64,000 nt of DNA. Source: Actinoallomurus sp963799975. Its GTDB lineage: Bacteria > Actinomycetota > Actinomycetes > Streptosporangiales > Streptosporangiaceae. The notes under the pieces were generated by a model, which saw only the letters and a program-made list of their open reading frames with translations, searched no databases and had not been told where the DNA came from. Position numbers and translations under genes: made by a program. Where the stretch lies: the NCBI GenBank assembly GCA_963799975.1, contig CAWCZF010000006.1, positions 124,001 through 188,000 on the forward strand, given 5' to 3'. Of this stretch, positions 16,548-24,377 are shown piece by piece (the stretch's first letter is position 1; each line of letters opens with the position of its first letter).

Positions 16548-17474
16548 ATGCCTAAATGGACGACGAATGACATTCCCGACCTTGCGGGGAAAAGAGCGAT
16601 TGTCACGGGGGCGAACAGCGGGCTCGGCCTGCAGACCGCACTCGAACTGACCCGGCACGGCGCCTCGGTGGTCCTCGCCTGCCGCAGCGCCGAGCGCGGC
16701 GCGAGGGCCCTCGCGCACATCCGCGAGCAGGTGCCGGAGGGCGAGGTCGAACTCGGCTCACTCGACCTCGCCGACCTGGCCTCGGTACGCGCCTTCGCCG
16801 AGACGCAGGGCGCGCCGCTGGACCTGCTGGTCAACAACGCGGGCGTGATGGCGCTGCCGCACCGGACCACCGTGGACGGCTTCGAGATGCAGTTCGGCAT
16901 CGACCATCTCGGCCACTTCGCGCTGACCGGGCTGCTCCTGCCGGGCCTGCTCGAACGCCCCGGCGCGCGGGTCGTGACGGTCACGAGCCTGATGGCCTGG
17001 CTGGGCCGGCTGGACTTCGGCAACCTCGACGCCGAGCGCGGTTATCACAAATGGCCCGTCTACTGCCAGGCCAAGCTCGCGAACCTCGTCTTCGCCAAGG
17101 AGCTCGACCGCCGCGCGCCGTTCACCAGCCTCGCGTCCCATCCGGGCTACGCCTCGACGAACCTCCAGCAGACCGGCCCGCGCATGGGCGGCAACAAGGC
17201 GGGCGAGGCGATGTTCGGCTTAATGAACACGCTGGTGGGCCAGTCCGACGCCGCCGGTGCGTGGCCGTCGCTGTACGCGGCCACCGCGGGCGACGTCACG
17301 GGCGGCGAGTGCTACGGCCCGCGCGGGCCGGGGCAGAGCCGCGGCGCACCCACGAAGGTGCGGATGCCCGGCCGCGCGAACTCCGCTGACCTGGGCCGCC
17401 GCCTCTGGGAGGTCTCCGAAGAGCGCACCGGCGTGTCGTATGACCTCCTGCGCAACACCTCGCCGGCCGGCTAA
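16548..17474 (+). CDS. Short-chain dehydrogenase/reductase
   Basis: A 308-residue classical SDR. The cofactor motif TGANSGLG is near residue 20, NNAGVM near 92, the catalytic Ser in VTVTSLMAW near 145, and the Tyr/Lys pair in YCQAKLAN near 172. An Arg after the first strand (ACRSAERG) suggests NADP preference. The length and C-terminal extension match the retinol-dehydrogenase-like actinomycete group. A GGAAAGGTGG ribosome site precedes the ATG. It is convergent with the alkyltransferase gene. The substrate cannot be told from the sequence. Confidence 0.88.
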   Translation: MPKWTTNDIPDLAGKRAIVTGANSGLGLQTALELTRHGASVVLACRSAERGARALAHIREQVPEGEVELGSLDLADLASVRAFAETQGAPLDLLVNNAGVMALPHRTTVDGFEMQFGIDHLGHFALTGLLLPGLLERPGARVVTVTSLMAWLGRLDFGNLDAERGYHKWPVYCQAKLANLVFAKELDRRAPFTSLASHPGYASTNLQQTGPRMGGNKAGEAMFGLMNTLVGQSDAAGAWPSLYAATAGDVTGGECYGPRGPGQSRGAPTKVRMPGRANSADLGRRLWEVSEERTGVSYDLLRNTSPAG

Positions 17475-17477
17475 CGG

Positions 17478-18044
17478 TCAGCGCATCGCGGCGAGAGCCT
17501 CGCGGCCCGGACCGGCGGCGGGGTCCCAGTCGAGGGTGGCCGGAATGGCGCCCTCGAGGCTGAGCAGCCAGCGTTTGACCTCGACGCCGCTCCCGCCGCT
17601 GTAACCGCCGAGCCCGTCCGAGGCCACCACGCGATGGCACGGGACCACGATCGGAATCGGGTTGGAGCCCATGACCGTGCCGATCCCGCGCGCGGGGACG
17701 CCGGTGCCGCTGAGCCCGGCCAGCTCCCCGTACATCACGGTCTGCCCGTACGGCACGCGTGCGTAGAGCTTCTCCAGCACCTCACGCTGCACGCCGGACG
17801 TCTGACGCCAGTCGATCGGCAGGTCGAAGGTCGCCTGCTCGCCCGCGAAGTAGGCGGCGAGCCGCTCGCGTACGACCTCGGTGCGCTCCGGCGCCTCGAC
17901 GAGCGGCAGGCCACCGCGCATCCGGCCACGCGCACGCGGCGTGTCGCGGAACGACAGCCCGGACAGGCCGGCGGCCGTGCAGGCGAAGGCGAGCGTGCCG
18001 AGCGGAGTCTCCAGAGTTCCGATGGCGATGTCCATGCGTCCCAT
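17478..18044 (-). CDS. ogt: Methylated-DNA-protein-cysteine methyltransferase
   Basis: A DNA repair protein of 188 residues that transfers O6-alkyl groups from guanine to its own Cys. The active site IVVPCHRVVASDGLGGYSGG is complete, with the upstream helix-turn-helix elements (QREVLEKLYARVPYGQTVMYGELA) and Asn in MGSNPIP that flips the base. The ATG at 18044 (MGRMDIAIG) is preferred; 18035 is a close alternative and the frame stays open further upstream. It stands alone without an Ada-type regulator. Length and motifs are typical of Ogt. Confidence 0.92.
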   Translation of the reverse strand: MGRMDIAIGTLETPLGTLAFACTAAGLSGLSFRDTPRARGRMRGGLPLVEAPERTEVVRERLAAYFAGEQATFDLPIDWRQTSGVQREVLEKLYARVPYGQTVMYGELAGLSGTGVPARGIGTVMGSNPIPIVVPCHRVVASDGLGGYSGGSGVEVKRWLLSLEGAIPATLDWDPAAGPGREALAAMR

Positions 18045-18129
18045 ACTGCCAACGCCCACGACCCGTCGCTCGCGAGTTTCCGACATCACCCTTCGTGACC
18101 GCCGCCCTCGCTAGGCTGTGTAATCAACG

Positions 18130-19371
18130 TTGACGGAAATCAATGAGGGCAGGCGTACCTTGCACGAGCCGACCGGTGAGTGGATGGACGCGGCGAGTGC
18201 GGCGCAGCGGCTCGGGGTCAAGACGGCGACGCTCTACGCGTACGTGAGCCGCGGGGTGCTGCGGCGGCGGCGTTCGGCCGACGGGCGGCGTAGCCTGTTC
18301 GACCCCGCCGAGATCGAGGAGCTGGCCCGCCGCGGCCGGCCACGCCGCCCGCCGGGCCGGCACGAGATGGTCGTCGAGTCCCGGCTCACCGTGCTGGGTG
18401 AGGACCGGCCCTACTACCGCGGCCGCGACGCGCTCCGCCTGGCCGAGTCGCGTGAGTTCGAGGAGGTCGCGCACTGGCTGTGGACCGGCGAGGAGACCGG
18501 CGTCCTCGCCTGGCGGGCGAGCGCGGAGGCGGTGGACGCCGCACGCGCCGCGCAGTCCGGGCTGCCGGCCGGCACGCTGCCGCTCGAACGCCTCCAGGTG
18601 ATCACGGTGGCCCTCGCGACGGCCGACCCGCTGCGCCTCACACTCGACCCGCCGGCGGTGATCGGCGCCGGGCGCAACCTGGTGGCCGGGATGGTCGAGT
18701 CGCTGCCGCCGGCCGTCGCCGCGCCGGAGGCGGTCTCGGTGCCCGCGCGGCTGTGGTCCCGGCTGACCGCCGCCGAGCCGCGGCCGGAGCTGGTCGGCGC
18801 GCTGCGGTGCGCGCTCGTGCTGCTCGCCGACCACGAGCTGGCCGCCTCGACGCTCGCCGTACGCGTCGCCGCGTCCGTGCGCGCCGACCCGTACGCCGCC
18901 GTCGGCGCCGGCCTCGGCGTGCTCGGCGGCGCGCTGCACGGCGGCACCTCCCTCGGCGTCGAGGCGCTGTTCGCGCAGATCCCCGAGCCGCGGCACGCCG
19001 CGCGGATCGTCGGCGAGCGGCTGCGGCGCGGCGAGCGCATCCCCGGCTTCGGCGGCGTGGTCTACGAGCGCGGCGACGGCCGCGCGACGGCGCTGCTCGA
19101 CCGCGTGCGTACCGCCGCCCCCGGCCACCCGCGCCTCGCCGTGGCCGAGGCGGTCCTGTCCGAGACGCGGACGCGCGGCCTGCCGGAGCCGAGCATCGAG
19201 TTCGCGCTGGCGACGCTCGTGGCCGTGGCCGGGATGATCGAGGGCGCGGGCGAGGCCGTGTTCGCCGTCGCGCGTACGGCCGGCTGGCTCGCGCACGCAC
19301 TGGAGGAGTACGCGCACGAGTCGCCGATCCGCCTGCGCGCCGTCTACACGGGCCCGCCGATCGAACGCTGA
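18130..19371 (+). CDS. Citrate synthase-like protein with N-terminal helix-turn-helix, active site altered
   Basis: A 413-residue protein. Residues 19-65 are a MerR/excisionase-like DNA-binding motif (MDAASAAQRLGVKTATLYAY, then VLRRRRSADGRRSLFDPAEI), and the remainder is a citrate-synthase fold (GALHGGTSLGVEALF near 276). The usual GFGHRVY His is Gly309 (GFGGVVY), its Arg neighbour is Val, and the usual catalytic Asp position reads IEF with Glu357. Two of three catalytic residues are therefore changed, so a regulatory or structural role is more likely than citrate synthesis. The start is uncertain: TTG 18130, or ATG 18184 just before the DNA-binding part. No second citrate synthase gene is nearby. 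Confidence 0.8.
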   Translation: MTEINEGRRTLHEPTGEWMDAASAAQRLGVKTATLYAYVSRGVLRRRRSADGRRSLFDPAEIEELARRGRPRRPPGRHEMVVESRLTVLGEDRPYYRGRDALRLAESREFEEVAHWLWTGEETGVLAWRASAEAVDAARAAQSGLPAGTLPLERLQVITVALATADPLRLTLDPPAVIGAGRNLVAGMVESLPPAVAAPEAVSVPARLWSRLTAAEPRPELVGALRCALVLLADHELAASTLAVRVAASVRADPYAAVGAGLGVLGGALHGGTSLGVEALFAQIPEPRHAARIVGERLRRGERIPGFGGVVYERGDGRATALLDRVRTAAPGHPRLAVAEAVLSETRTRGLPEPSIEFALATLVAVAGMIEGAGEAVFAVARTAGWLAHALEEYAHESPIRLRAVYTGPPIER

Positions 19372-19385
19372 CGGCGGCTCCCGGC

Positions 19386-20977
19386 TTACCCGATGCCGAG
19401 CGCGGTGCGTGCGGCCGCCGAGGGCGGTACGAGGTCCCAGTGCTCCAGGCGCAGCACCGGGGCGAGCCGCCGCTGCGCGTCGCCCGCCGCGAAGTCGCGG
19501 TGCATGTCGTCGTGGCCGAGGACGTTGCCGAGCGCGGCCATGATCATGCCCTGGTCGAGCGACAGGTAGGTCTTGGCGACCTTGCCGCTGCGCACCGCGA
19601 CCGCGTCGTAGAAGCCGCCCGGCCCGTACGCGTCGAAGTTCGCCCGCAGCTTGGCCAGGTTGGCGAGCGCGGCGCGCGGGGCATAGCGGCAGTGCCAGGA
19701 AGGACGCGTGCGGGGTGACGATCCCGTCGCCGTACGAGGCGGGCAGCGGCTGGGCCGGGCGGCAGCCCGCGTACCCGTAGTCGACCAGGGTGTTCTCCTC
19801 ATCGGAGGGATAGCCGTCGGACTGCATGCCGATCGCGTCGACGCCGTACGCCCGGTAGCCGCCGTACGGGTCGCTGGACGGCGAGAAGCCCCAGTAGCCG
19901 TACTTCGCCTCGTCCAGCCCGTGCTCGATCTGTGCCGCGACGAAGATCGGGTGGTTCGCGCCCCAGCTCCGCGGGGCCCAGCTCCGCTCCGGCGCGAACA
20001 GGTCCGGCATCAGCTCCTCGAACATGCCGCCGCCCCACACCGGGACGAACCGCATGCCGCGGTAGCCGTACGTGCCCTCGTACGTCGGGACGCCGAGGTA
20101 GGTGCGGGTCGTGCCCTGCGGCCTCTGTTCCTGCCAGCCGTAGTCGCAGCCGGTGTCGCCGAGCGTGCGCAGCAGCCCGAAGTAGTGCTGCGGCGGCAAC
20201 TGGCCCAGCGCGATGCCGACGTACGTCGCGATGCGCGTCTCGCTCGGCGCGCCGTACGTGTGGCAGGTCTCGTACACGGGCGTGCCGGTGCCGAGGTAGT
20301 CGGCCTTGATGGAGCACGTCGGCGCCGGGTCGGCCGGCCAGAAGCCGCCGCGCAGGAGTCCCGTGCCGTTCGCCGCCGCCGTCGGGTCGTAGTAGGACGC
20401 GAAGTTCATCCCGGTAAGAATGTGTTGTGCGGTGCCTCTGAACTGCGGTAATGCGGTGCGGACCAGCATCAGTGCGGTGGCCAGCCAGCCGTTGTCGACG
20501 CTGGACAGGAACGGCAGCACGGTGCTGCCGTCCTCTGGCCACGTGGTGATGAGCCCCAGCGTCTTCGGGTCGTACCAGTTGTAGAACTGGCCGTCGGGGG
20601 AGTGGCGCTGGAGGCGGCCGATCGAGGCGAGCGTACGCGCGACGCGCGCCGACGCCTCGTACCGGGAGATCAGGCCGAGGTCGCGTGCGGAGACCGTGCT
20701 CCAGAGGTACGCGCCGATGTCGGTCGGCGAGGTGACCTTGGCGGGCGTCTTCAGGTCACCGGTGATCTTGTCCGCCGGGCAGGCCGGTGACGGGGTCGGT
20801 CATGGCGGACATGGAACGCCAGGTGTCGGCGGCGTAGGTCCGCAGGGGCTTCGGCGCGTGCCGCTCGGCCGTGGCGGCGGCGGGGGAGGGGGAGGGGGAG
20901 GTGAGGCCGAGGGTGACCGTGGCGGCCGCGCAGGCCAGGGCGGTTCGGGTCAGTCGCATGATCGAACAGAACCTCAT
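19386..20977 (-). pseudogene. Secreted GH144-like glucanase (PF10091 type), two frameshifts
   Basis: A signal peptide (MRLTRTALACAAATVTLGLT, then SPSPSPAAATA) and the start of the mature protein are encoded down to about 20775. There one extra base (CCGGCGG for CCGCGG in the coding strand) shifts the frame. The central catalytic part continues open (GQFYNWYDPKTLGLI, SSVDNGWLATALMLV, WGGGMFEELMPDLF, GYWGFSPSSDP, YGDGIVTPHASFLALP). A second extra base near 19686 shifts it again, to the C-terminal VLGHDDMHRDFA and the stop. The restored protein of about 530 residues matches the glucoamylase-like family that includes endo-beta-1,2-glucanases. Both changes are single-base, so sequence error is a serious alternative to true loss. 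Confidence 0.8.
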
Positions 20978-21085
20978 GCCGCCCGGTACGGCAACTGCCG
21001 CGACCACCACACTGTTACCGCCCTGGTTCCCCGCTGTGGTGGGGGTCCGGCGCGTCTTCGGAGGGACGCGGGTACGCTCACGTAC

Positions 21086-21427
21086 GTGCGACGGTTCTTC
21101 ACTCCCGGCTGGCTCGGGCTCCACCTGATCGCCATTGTGCTGATCGGGGTGTTCCTGCTGGCCGGCTGGTGGCAGCTGACGCGCGCCCAGGGCGGCAACC
21201 TGCAGAGCTGGGCCTATGTCATCGAGTGGCCCATGTTCGCGATCTTCGTGGTGGCGATGTGGGTCCGCATGGTGCGCGACGAGCTGCGCGGCGAGACCGA
21301 GGAAAAGCCGGTGACCGTGTCGCGGCGCGTCGCGCCGTACGTGGCGATCGACGATGAGGAAGACGAGGAGCTGGCGGCCTACAACCGGCGGCTCGCCCGG
21401 CTGAACGACGAGACGACGAGCCGCTGA
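21086..21427 (+). CDS. Conserved two-span membrane protein
   Basis: A 113-residue protein with two transmembrane helices: residues 9-28 (LGLHLIAIVLIGVFLLAGWW) and about 43-60 (WPMFAIFVVAMWVRMV), then an acidic cytoplasmic tail (AIDDEEDEELAAYNRRLARLN). This pattern is common in actinomycetes directly before a DUF3817 gene, as here; no function is known to me. The GTG at 21086 follows a -10-like TACGCT (21073-21078) by seven bases, so it may be leaderless. The next gene starts 19 bases on with its own ribosome site, so the pair is an operon. Confidence 0.75.
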   Translation: MRRFFTPGWLGLHLIAIVLIGVFLLAGWWQLTRAQGGNLQSWAYVIEWPMFAIFVVAMWVRMVRDELRGETEEKPVTVSRRVAPYVAIDDEEDEELAAYNRRLARLNDETTSR

Positions 21428-21446
21428 TCCCGTGGAGGGAGGACCC

Positions 21447-21791
21447 GTGCAAGGAGCGCTGACCCGCTACCGCGTCATGGCGTACGTGACCGGGACCCTG
21501 TTGATCATTCTGTTCTTCGTGGCCGTCCCGGTGAAGATCTTCGCGCACAACGGCGTCCTGTCGACCCTGGTCGGCCTGCCGCACGGCGTCGTGTGCTACC
21601 CGCTGTACCTCCTGGCCACCTTCGACCTCTACCGCCGGGTCCGCTGGCCGCTGAGCCGCGTGGCGCTGATCGTGCTGGCGGGCGTGATCCCGTTCCTGAC
21701 GTTCTATGTGGAGCGCAAGGTCGTCGCCGAGCTCCAGGACCGCGCCTCCGCCGACGCCGCCGCTCGTGCGGCGGACACGGCCGAGGTCTGA
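21447..21791 (+). CDS. DUF3817 family membrane protein
   Basis: A 114-residue DUF3817 protein with three hydrophobic helices (VMAYVTGTLLIILFFVAVPV, LSTLVGLPHGVVCYPLYLLA and ALIVLAGVIPFLTFYVERKV). The conserved His-Gly in the second helix and the Glu-Arg-Lys at the end of the third are family features. The GTG at 21447 is chosen because GGAGGGAGG lies just before it; the earlier in-frame GTG at 21432 would overlap that site. It forms an operon with the preceding membrane protein gene. Molecular role unknown. Confidence 0.85.
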   Translation: MQGALTRYRVMAYVTGTLLIILFFVAVPVKIFAHNGVLSTLVGLPHGVVCYPLYLLATFDLYRRVRWPLSRVALIVLAGVIPFLTFYVERKVVAELQDRASADAAARAADTAEV

Positions 21792-21814
21792 GGGACCGGG
21801 CTTTCCCGAGTCAA

Positions 21815-21857
21815 TGGACAGGCGGCCGCCTCAGGCCATATCGTTGACTTGGTCAAC
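21815..21857 (+). promoter_or_regulatory. Promoter and MarR-type operator before the MarR-GNAT gene
   Basis: GTTGAC-TTG-GTCAAC at 21843-21857 is a perfect 6-3-6 inverted repeat 19 bases before the ATG. A promoter-like TGGACA (21815-21820) and CATATC (21837-21842), 16 bases apart, put the palindrome at the likely transcription start, a repressing position. Confidence 0.6.
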
Positions 21858-21876
21858 AAATTCATTGAGGTGAGCC

Positions 21877-22800
21877 ATGGAAACCGTCGTGCCGCCGGAG
21901 CGTATCGCCGCCGTACGCGCCTTCAATCGCTTCTACACCCAGGTCATCGGGGTCGTGGCCGAAGGGCTGCTGGAGACGCCGTACTCCCTCACCGAGGCCC
22001 GGGTGATCTTCGAGCTGGCGCAGCGTGATCTGTCGGAGGTGGCCGTCCTGCGCCGGTCGCTCGACCTGGACGCGGGCTATCTCAGCCGCATCCTGTCGCG
22101 CTTCGCCGCGGACGGCCTGGTCCGCCGGGAGCGCTCGGCCGACGACGCGCGCCGTCAGGTCGTGGGCCTGACCGAGCGTGGCCGGGAGGTCTTCCGTGAT
22201 CTGGACGGGCGGTCGGGCGAGCAGATCGGCCGCGCACTGGCCGGGCTCCAGGAAGAGGCACAGCGGCGGCTGGTCGGCGCGATGGCGGCGATCGAGGACG
22301 TCCTGGGCGAGCGCCCGCGACCGGAGATGTACGTGCTGCGCCCGTTCGGGCCGGGCGACTTCGGCTGGGTGATCCAGCGGCACGGCGCGCTGTACGCGGC
22401 GGAGTACGGCTGGGACACGACGTTCGAGGCCCTGGTCGCGCGGTTGGTGGCGGACTATGTCGAGAGTCCGGAAGACGGCCGCGACGCGTGGATCGCCGAG
22501 GTCGACGGCGAACCGGCCGGCTGCGTCTTCTGCGTGCGCCGAACCGCGTCGGTCGCCCAACTCCGCCTGCTCCTGGTCGAGCCGTCCGCGCGCGGTCTGG
22601 GCATCGGGGCCCGCCTCGTGGAGGAGTGCGTCCGGTTCGCCCGGCGCTCCGGCTATGCCGAACTCCTGCTGTGGACCAACGACGTGCTGGCAGCCGCGCG
22701 GCGCGTCTACCAGCGGGCCGGCTTCGAGCTCGTCGAGGAGGGGCAGCACCACAGCTTCGGCCACGACCTGACGGAGCAGACCTGGCGCCTGAAGCTGTAG
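21877..22800 (+). CDS. MarR-family regulator fused to a GNAT acetyltransferase
   Basis: A 307-residue two-domain protein. Residues 1-145 are a MarR winged helix (VIFELAQRDLSEVAVLRRSL, DAGYLSRILSRFAADGLVRR, then the wing DDARRQVVGLTERG). Residues 150-307 are a GNAT domain with the acetyl-CoA pyrophosphate loop LGIGARLVEECVRFARR near 245 and LRLLLVEPSARG before it. The fusion is known in bacteria. It may repress itself through the palindrome at 21843-21857, and acetylate an unknown small molecule or protein. It is convergent with the TetR gene downstream. Confidence 0.9.
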   Translation: METVVPPERIAAVRAFNRFYTQVIGVVAEGLLETPYSLTEARVIFELAQRDLSEVAVLRRSLDLDAGYLSRILSRFAADGLVRRERSADDARRQVVGLTERGREVFRDLDGRSGEQIGRALAGLQEEAQRRLVGAMAAIEDVLGERPRPEMYVLRPFGPGDFGWVIQRHGALYAAEYGWDTTFEALVARLVADYVESPEDGRDAWIAEVDGEPAGCVFCVRRTASVAQLRLLLVEPSARGLGIGARLVEECVRFARRSGYAELLLWTNDVLAAARRVYQRAGFELVEEGQHHSFGHDLTEQTWRLKL

Positions 22801-22825
22801 CGTCGCCCCGCGCCGGCAGGTGCGG

Positions 22826-23437
22826 CTATCCGCCGCCGGTGGTCGCCGGCGGTCGGCTACTCGACGGCATCACGCGAAGTCCGTCGCAGACGACGGTCAG
22901 GACCCGGCCGGCCAGCCCGGTGTCGCCGTCTTCATGGTCGGCCGCGACGAACGCCCCGCGCAGCAACGCCCTGAGGTCCGCGATGCCGATGTCCCCGCGG
23001 ACCTCACCGGTCCGCTGGGCACGGGTCAGCAACGCGGCGATCGCCTCCCACAGATCGTTGACCTCGGCCAGGTTCGCCGTGACCGAGATGCCGCTCCCGC
23101 CCAGAGCGTCGATGAGGTCCTTCTTCGCGGCGCTCTCACGGGTCATGTGGGCGACGAACGCGAAGAACGCCTCACCCGGGCGCTCGGCGACGGTCAGGGT
23201 ACGTGCGCGGTCGACCAGCCGCCGTACGCGCTGGAGAATGACCGCCTCGAACAGCGCCTCTTTCGTCGGGAAGTGGCGATACACCGTTCCGGCGCCGACT
23301 CCGGCCCGCCGGGCGATCTCATCCAGGGGAACCAGCAAACCGTCGGACGCGAACGCGGCCTGTGCCGCCTCCAGCACCCGCGCCCTGTTCCGCCGTGCGT
23401 CGGCTCGCATCGGCGGTGGAGGCTGTCCGCCTTTCAC
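22826..23437 (-). CDS. TetR-family transcriptional regulator
   Basis: A 203-residue repressor. The N-terminal DNA-binding domain is complete: RNRARVLEAAQAAFASDGL, then DEIARRAGVGAGTVYRHFPT and KEALFEAV. The C-terminal ligand domain resembles the SCO4008-like group (MTRESAAKKDLIDAL, LLRGAFVAADHEDG). The GTG at 23437, six bases after the stop of the broken SnoaL-like gene, would couple the two; an ATG at 23410 is an alternative start just before the conserved domain. Its target is probably the adjacent gene region, but no clear operator was found. Confidence 0.88.
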   Translation of the reverse strand: MKGGQPPPPMRADARRNRARVLEAAQAAFASDGLLVPLDEIARRAGVGAGTVYRHFPTKEALFEAVILQRVRRLVDRARTLTVAERPGEAFFAFVAHMTRESAAKKDLIDALGGSGISVTANLAEVNDLWEAIAALLTRAQRTGEVRGDIGIADLRALLRGAFVAADHEDGDTGLAGRVLTVVCDGLRVMPSSSRPPATTGGG

Positions 23438-23442
23438 GCTGC

Positions 23443-23765
23443 TTACTCGCTCTCCCGCGAAAGCGACTCGATGAGCTCGGGCAGCATGTCGAGCGCTCTC
23501 GCGGCGGTGATCGGGTTCGTGTGGTCGCGGGAGTGCACGATCTTGCCGTCGCGAATCGTCATGACGCAGATGGAGGACAGCACGAATGGCTTGCCGGTGG
23601 CGACCACCTTGCCATGCACGTCGTACTCGACGACGACGACTTCGGGTCGGCGGTCTCGTGGATCACGACGGAATCGACCTGCTGGTACTCCCGCGCTCCG
23701 GCGCTCGTTCCGGTTGTCAACGGAGGGCGGGCACGCCGCGTTCCCCCGGGCGTATAGTTCGCCAC
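23443..23765 (-). pseudogene. SnoaL-like/NTF2-fold protein remnant, truncated and frameshifted
   Basis: The C-terminal half of a SnoaL-like polyketide-cyclase-fold protein is recognisable: REYQQVDSVVIHETADP, then after a frame change EVVVVEYDVHGKVVATGKPF and VMTIRDGKIVHSRDHTNPIT. The shift at about 23640-23646 is explained by one missing base (GACCCGAAGTC for GACCCGGAAGTC in the coding strand). The N-terminal half of the cone-shaped fold is absent: a short start (GTG at 23765) leads directly into this part. It precedes the TetR gene and was probably its partner gene. Confidence 0.65.
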
Positions 23766-23802
23766 GCGAATTGTCAGGACGGGCGGATGTTACCCTGACC
23801 GG

Positions 23803-24285
23803 GTGAGTAAGCCTGATGATGGCCGCATCGGAGTCGTGGCCGCGCTGGTGCGATCCTCGTTCCTGGTGAATGCCGTTTATGCCGAGTCGGGCCGGGAGCA
23901 TGGTCTGACTCCGCAGCAGGGGCAGTTGCTGTGCGTGCTGATGGCGCGGCCGTACGGCATGGGCGAGTTGGGCGCGCTGCTCGGGCTCGCCAAGTCGAGC
24001 CTCACCGGGCTCGTCGACCGCACCGAGCGCAACGGCCTGGTGCGGCGCGAGCCGGATCCGCAGGATACGCGCGCGGTGCGGGTGGCGTTGACCGCGCAGG
24101 GCGGGCGGCTCGCGGAGGAGTTCTACACCGAGACCTGCCGGCGGATCGAGGCGTTGCCGGCCGGCCTCAGCGCCGCCGAGAGCGCCACGCTCGCCGCGCT
24201 GCTGGGCCGTGTCGTACTCGACAACAAGGTTCCGGCGGTCTTCCTCGAACCGGACGGAGGCGCCCCCGCGACCCGCGAGCACTGA
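23803..24285 (+). CDS. MarR-family transcriptional regulator
   Basis: A 160-residue MarR protein: LTPQQGQLLCVLMARPYGMG, then ELGALLGLAKSSLTGLVDRT as the recognition helix, NGLVRREPDPQDTRAVRVAL as the wing, and a C-terminal dimer helix. The GTG at 23803 follows a -10-like TACCCT (23791-23796) by six bases, implying a leaderless transcript. The next gene, an NAD/FAD oxidoreductase, is preceded by two copies of a 17-base palindrome; this MarR protein is the natural candidate to bind them. The inducer is unknown, possibly a redox-active or phenolic compound. Confidence 0.9.
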   Translation: MSKPDDGRIGVVAALVRSSFLVNAVYAESGREHGLTPQQGQLLCVLMARPYGMGELGALLGLAKSSLTGLVDRTERNGLVRREPDPQDTRAVRVALTAQGGRLAEEFYTETCRRIEALPAGLSAAESATLAALLGRVVLDNKVPAVFLEPDGGAPATREH

Positions 24286-24310
24286 GACCCGCCTCCCTGT
24301 GCGAGGTTGC

Positions 24311-24349
24311 AGTTCGTGGCACGAACTAATACAGTTCGTGCCACGAACT
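24311..24349 (+). promoter_or_regulatory. Twin 17-base palindromes before the FAD oxidoreductase gene
   Basis: AGTTCGTGGCACGAACT (24311-24327) and AGTTCGTGCCACGAACT (24333-24349) are each perfect 8-1-8 inverted repeats, and each is the reverse complement of the other. Their centres are 22 bases apart, two helical turns, so two dimers could bind the same face. A -10-like TAATAC (24327-24332) lies between them. A MarR operator pair is the simplest reading. Confidence 0.8.
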
Positions 24350-24377
24350 TCGCCTTGTCTGTAGGAGTGTGGATGTC

